Shown: in pieces, positions 7,112-9,782 of the stretch
Layout of the letters: the number at the start of each line of letters is the position of its first letter
Numbering within the stretch: position 1 is the first letter of the stretch
Assembly (NCBI GenBank): GCA_937957805.1
Contig: CALFXW010000059.1
Coordinates: 1 to 9,782, forward strand
DNA length: 9,782 nt
Direction: 5' to 3'
Source of the DNA: an uncultured Sphingopyxis sp.
Lineage (GTDB): Bacteria; Pseudomonadota; Alphaproteobacteria; Sphingomonadales; Sphingomonadaceae
Notes under the pieces: generated by a model
Databases searched by the model: none
What the model was told of the DNA's origin: nothing
Seen by the model: the letters and a program-made list of their open reading frames with translations, nothing else
Program-made: the position numbers and the translations under genes

Positions 7112-8070
7112 TCCGGGTGATGGATTTTGCCGATGGTTCCGCGCGGGTCAGCGATGCCGCCGATGCCCGTGTGCTGGAGGATGCTCCCCCCGGTTTCCGC
7201 TGGCTCCATTTTCAGGAACGCGAAAGCCTCAACCTGCTGGAGGAACGCGATTGCCATCTGCCCGAAGTCGTCGTTCGCGCGCTGCTCGCGGTCGAAACGC
7301 GCCCGCGCTGCGACATGCTGGCCGATGGCGTTTTGCTCAATCTGCGGACGCCGCTGGCCGAGGGGGATGATGCGACCGAGGGTGACCCGCTCGCCTCCAT
7401 GCGGATTTGGGCGACACCCAAGCTGTTGATTTCGGTTGCTTTTCGTCCGACAGATGTGTTGCCACAAGCGATCGCCGCATTTGGCACTGGCGCGTTGCAG
7501 GATTGCGGAGATGTGCTCGTCGCGCTGCTCAGCGCCAGCGCCGAACAATTGGATGCCAAGGTTGCGCAGATCGGCGATGCGCTCGACGCGTTGGAGGAGG
7601 GGATTGACCGGCACGCCAGCTTTGAACAGCGCCGCGAAACCAGCCGTCTGCGTTCCGCCGCCATTGGTCTGCGCCGCTTTGTCGCGCCGCAGCGTCAGGC
7701 GCTCGAAAGCCTGATGTCGCTCGGCCTCCCGTGGTTTGACACCGCCGAACGCGCGCATATGCGCGAGGCGACGGACCGATTTTATCGCATGGCGGAGGAA
7801 TTGGAATCGGTGCGCGAACGTGCCGCCGTGCTGCATGATGAGATTACCGATCTGCGGTCGGAACGGATGGATGCACGTTCGCTGCAAATCGCCATTTCGG
7901 CGCTGATTTTCCTGCCGCTCACCTTTATCACCGGCCTGCTCGGCATGAATGTGGAGGGGATACCCTATGCCAAAGCACCTTGGGCATTTTGGGGGGTGAC
8001 GACGCTGTGCGTTGCCATCGCGTTGCTGGTCGCGGCATGGTTCATCTGGCGCGGCTGGAGCAAGCGGTAG
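7108..8070 (+). CDS. CorA/ZntB-family divalent metal transporter
   Basis: This 320-residue protein belongs to the 2-TM-GxN metal transporter family. It has a large cytoplasmic N-terminal domain (about 1-255) ending in a long charged helix, here rich in Glu and Arg near 211-255, then two C-terminal helices at about 261-279 and 297-316. The signature GMN is at 279-281, followed by VEGIPY. These proteins form pentamers in the inner membrane. The soluble domain lacks strongly diagnostic residues, but the overall look, with an LLGMNVEGIPY-type loop, is closer to ZntB (zinc) than to classical CorA (magnesium). Substrate is therefore uncertain and no symbol is given. The start at 7108 overlaps the cysG stop; Met5 at 7120 is an alternative, and no clear ribosome site is seen, consistent with translational coupling. 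It ends the plus-strand unit and converges on the lipoprotein gene. Confidence 0.88.
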   Translation: MIRVMDFADGSARVSDAADARVLEDAPPGFRWLHFQERESLNLLEERDCHLPEVVVRALLAVETRPRCDMLADGVLLNLRTPLAEGDDATEGDPLASMRIWATPKLLISVAFRPTDVLPQAIAAFGTGALQDCGDVLVALLSASAEQLDAKVAQIGDALDALEEGIDRHASFEQRRETSRLRSAAIGLRRFVAPQRQALESLMSLGLPWFDTAERAHMREATDRFYRMAEELESVRERAAVLHDEITDLRSERMDARSLQIAISALIFLPLTFITGLLGMNVEGIPYAKAPWAFWGVTTLCVAIALLVAAWFIWRGWSKR

Positions 8071-8175
8071 CAGGGTTGAAGCGACATAACCTCATCCTGT
8101 CCTCCCGACCGGGATAGCTAATAGCTGCGCACCCCCTGCAGGAGGCTCGCCGATCAATGTGGTGCAAAATGTGGG
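8071..8175. other. Intergenic gap between convergent genes, no clear element
   Basis: These 105 bases separate the stops of the metal transporter and the lipoprotein. A short inverted repeat, TCCCG-AC-CGGGA at 8103-8114, has a 2-base loop and no T-run on either strand, so it is not called a terminator. A 7-base direct repeat, AATGTGG, occurs at 8156-8162 and 8168-8174. The gap marks the change from GC-rich core genes to the lower-GC right block. Confidence 0.5.
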
Positions 8176-9093
8176 TTATTGGGCGACAGGCGTCAGCAGC
8201 AAAGGCTGGCCTATTTGCACCGATTCAGCGCCGCCATTCGTAAAAATTTGGGTCCAGAATTGCGTTAACGCTCGCATTTCGTCATTGGATCGCATGTTTT
8301 CTGCGCCAGCGGGCACGATACCTGCGCCCACAACAAACACCCGAGCGCCCACCAATCTTGGTGTCAATCCTGCCCGGTCAAATTTGGCCAATTCCTGCGT
8401 CACGTCAATGGTGCGCATAGTGCCGTTACTATAGAAACTGGAGACCGATGAGTTCTCCAGCAAATCCGAAATTAAGACAAATGTTCGATGCCGTGCATGG
8501 GAATTGCTAAATTGTTGGCCAAAGGCTGTAACAGCAGCAACAATGTCTGACCTTTGGCTATTGGTCGTCGCACTTTCTGCAAGCTGACGAATTTTCGTCT
8601 GCAACGTCGTTTGGATGGCCTGACCGCGCGCTGCCAAGCAGCTGTTCAGGCGGCGCATAGCGCCCATACCCGCATTCTCTGTCTGGTCGTCCGACAGTGG
8701 CGGATCGACAAAGAAACTCAATTCGATACGGTTATGTTCCGCCGCACTATATGTAGAAAACGATGCGAGCGTAAATTGGGTGCGTGGTTGAATAAGCGTG
8801 GCCAAATCGCGTTCAACGGCACGTAATACATCTTCGGGCAAGGGGGTTGTGCGGTCGTACAAAACAACGACTTCGTTGACAGCAGTACGGTGCACGCCGT
8901 GTACTGATTGGGCAACCAACGGATCATCGTAGCAGCTTGATGTCAGTGACGCATGCGTGTTGGCTGCCGGCAGCGCTCCCCCGTTTCCTCCGTCAGGCTT
9001 GCAGGCAGACAGGGTAAGGCTGCATGTCGTCGCGAGAAGGAGGGCAGCCATTGCGACAGGATGATACGCCATATTTCCCAACATACTGCTCAT
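8176..9093 (-). CDS. Lipoprotein with a degenerate von Willebrand A-like domain, function unknown
   Basis: This 305-residue secreted lipoprotein is not assigned to a named family. The signal peptide ends in LSAC with Cys31 lipidated; Lys32 at +2 would allow outer-membrane sorting by the E. coli rule. A Gly/Asn/Ala-rich linker leads to a fold that reads as von Willebrand A-like. It starts with a hydrophobic strand ending in DRTTP at 80-84, where a MIDAS motif DxSxS would sit. A helix near 182-196 begins SDI, and another strand ends in LISD at 207-210, where the third metal-ligand aspartate would sit. The C-terminal strand RVFVVGAG at 251-258 and the FWTQIF helix at 279-284 complete the pattern. 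Cys54 and Cys152 could pair in the periplasm. The start at 9093 overlaps the stop of the upstream membrane-protein gene by ATGA; Met4 or Met8 are alternatives. Lower G+C than the neighbouring core genes suggests accessory origin. Confidence 0.8.
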   Translation of the reverse strand: MSSMLGNMAYHPVAMAALLLATTCSLTLSACKPDGGNGGALPAANTHASLTSSCYDDPLVAQSVHGVHRTAVNEVVVLYDRTTPLPEDVLRAVERDLATLIQPRTQFTLASFSTYSAAEHNRIELSFFVDPPLSDDQTENAGMGAMRRLNSCLAARGQAIQTTLQTKIRQLAESATTNSQRSDIVAAVTAFGQQFSNSHARHRTFVLISDLLENSSVSSFYSNGTMRTIDVTQELAKFDRAGLTPRLVGARVFVVGAGIVPAGAENMRSNDEMRALTQFWTQIFTNGGAESVQIGQPLLLTPVAQ

Positions 9094-9728
9094 TTCCCAG
9101 TGCTACTGGCATCCCGCGCCAACGGCGTAACATTACCACTATCCGACGCGCCCGTGTCCTCCGTTGGCGGAGGCGTTGGTTGTCGGTCGACAATGTCATC
9201 CGGTGCAGAAGCTTCACGTTGGACGCGCTGGCGAAAATTTAGATCCTCAATGCGAACGTTGGAATATTTTGATTTCAGCTTGGCGTGCAAGCTGGCGAGG
9301 CTTTCGTCGGCTTTGCGTATCATCGGCTCATGCTCATTGCGATAGTCGCTATAATCGTTGCGACCCTCTATAATTTTGTATGCACGCGCGCTTCCCTGCC
9401 CCAGAAAGCCGAACTTATAGCCGAACAAGATCGCCAAGCCCTGCGTCATCAGAAAAATGATGACGAACAATGAATTGGCCCAATTGGTTGCGTCGGCGTT
9501 GGAAAGGCTGGACATGCCCGCAGATTGCGCAATGGCCGACATCGTGGTGCGCAGTTCGAATTGCAGGAACGCAAAGACGATCAAACCGGTGATAAATATC
9601 GTCGGCAGGAAAAAATTGCCCTTATCGCCTTCACCGTTGGCCGCACGGTTGAGGAAACGCTGAGAATCATAATTGGCGAGTAGCGCGTTGTCGGTTTCCT
9701 GATCGTCGTCGATTGATATAGACCGCAC
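9090..9728 (-). CDS. Two-helix inner-membrane protein with long cytoplasmic tail, function unknown
   Basis: This protein has 212 residues and I do not recognise its family. An acidic N-terminal tail of about 38 residues precedes a first hydrophobic helix at about 39-57 (FFLPTIFITGLIVFAFLQF). A polar loop of about 28 residues separates it from a second helix at about 86-104 (SLFVIIFLMTQGLAILFGY). Positive charges after the second helix (YKFG, ARAYK) and before the first suggest both ends lie in the cytoplasm, with a short periplasmic hairpin. Residues about 128-172 are charged and probably helical or coiled coil, followed by a Pro/Thr/Asp/Ser-rich low-complexity tail (PTPPPTEDTG). The start is GTG at 9728: no other standard start codon lies between it and the in-frame stop at 9777-9779, and the next Met is beyond the first helix. 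It overlaps the lipoprotein gene by 4 bases, so the two products are probably made together. Confidence 0.75.
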   Translation of the reverse strand: MRSISIDDDQETDNALLANYDSQRFLNRAANGEGDKGNFFLPTIFITGLIVFAFLQFELRTTMSAIAQSAGMSSLSNADATNWANSLFVIIFLMTQGLAILFGYKFGFLGQGSARAYKIIEGRNDYSDYRNEHEPMIRKADESLASLHAKLKSKYSNVRIEDLNFRQRVQREASAPDDIVDRQPTPPPTEDTGASDSGNVTPLARDASSTGK

Positions 9729-9782
9729 TAGGTCACATACCCATAAACAGGATTCCCAAGCGGCGTGAGTTCTGATTCAGTG
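9728..9782 (-). CDS. Possible 3' end of an upstream gene, frame uncertain
   Basis: The last 50-odd bases stay open in two minus-strand frames. One ends in GNPVYGYVT with TAG at 9730-9728, overlapping the GTG start of the membrane-protein gene by one base. The other ends in LGILFMGM with TGA at 9735-9733, 4 bases before that GTG. Either arrangement would fit an upstream gene translated in the same operon. The stretch is too short to identify a product or to be sure that it codes at all; the frame ending in TAG is listed as the slightly more protein-like of the two. Confidence 0.25.
   Translation of the reverse strand, partial: TESELTPLGNPVYGYVT

Noticed and set aside
6550..7887. A 445-codon open frame on the minus strand opposite the siroheme and metal transporter genes.
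   Set aside because: It is antisense to two genes with clear family motifs; its translation is rich in Arg, Gln and His with no recognisable domain, and such shadow frames are common in GC-rich DNA.
8103..8114. A possible intrinsic terminator (TCCCG-AC-CGGGA) between the convergent genes.
   Set aside because: The stem is only 5 base pairs with a 2-base loop, and neither strand has a T-run after it.
8156..8174. A direct repeat of AATGTGG, possibly a mobile-element target duplication.
   Set aside because: The copies are only 12 bases apart and no element lies between them; a 7-base repeat of this kind is expected by chance.

Overview
The window looks like chromosomal DNA from an alphaproteobacterium, most likely a sphingomonad (Sphingomonadales). 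The reasons are the argH-lptM-lysA order, an alphaproteobacterial-type TIGR02186 membrane protein coupled to a TauE/SafE permease, the character of the protein sequences and the GC-rich core genes. This placement rests on recognition of families and gene order, not on a search.

Left block, minus strand (1-3317). In transcription order: a TlpA-like thiol-disulfide lipoprotein (3317-2733), a TauE/SafE anion permease (2645-1731), a TIGR02186-type single-span membrane protein (1734-931) and a HerA/DUF87-type ATPase (831 to beyond the left edge). The permease and the TIGR02186 gene overlap by ATGA and probably form one functional unit. The gaps 2646-2732 and 832-930 show no clear gene or terminator.

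Middle block, plus strand (3376-8070). Divergent from tlpA come argH (last step of arginine synthesis), lptM (chaperone lipoprotein for the LPS translocon), lysA (last step of lysine synthesis, TTG start), a CysG-type precorrin-2 dehydrogenase/ferrochelatase for siroheme, and a CorA/ZntB-type divalent metal transporter. argH/lptM and cysG/zntB each overlap by 4 bases, and only 27 and 5 bases separate the other pairs. All five genes therefore look like one transcription unit. Siroheme serves sulfite and nitrite reductases, so together with the TauE-type permease there is a loose sulfur theme, which is inference only.

Right block, minus strand (8176-9782, cut by the window edge). Two genes I cannot assign to a named system overlap by ATGA: a protein with a two-helix membrane hairpin and a cytoplasmic tail (9728-9090), and a lipoprotein with a degenerate von Willebrand A-like fold (9093-8176). 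Something is probably transcribed upstream of them. This block is visibly poorer in G+C than the core genes (25 of 60 bases at 8461-8520 and 29 of 60 at 9241-9300, against 44 of 60 inside lysA at 5461-5520). It is the best candidate for an accessory, undescribed module.

No gene-free stretch exceeds about 105 bases. I see no tRNA, rRNA, CRISPR array, insertion sequence or convincing intrinsic terminator.
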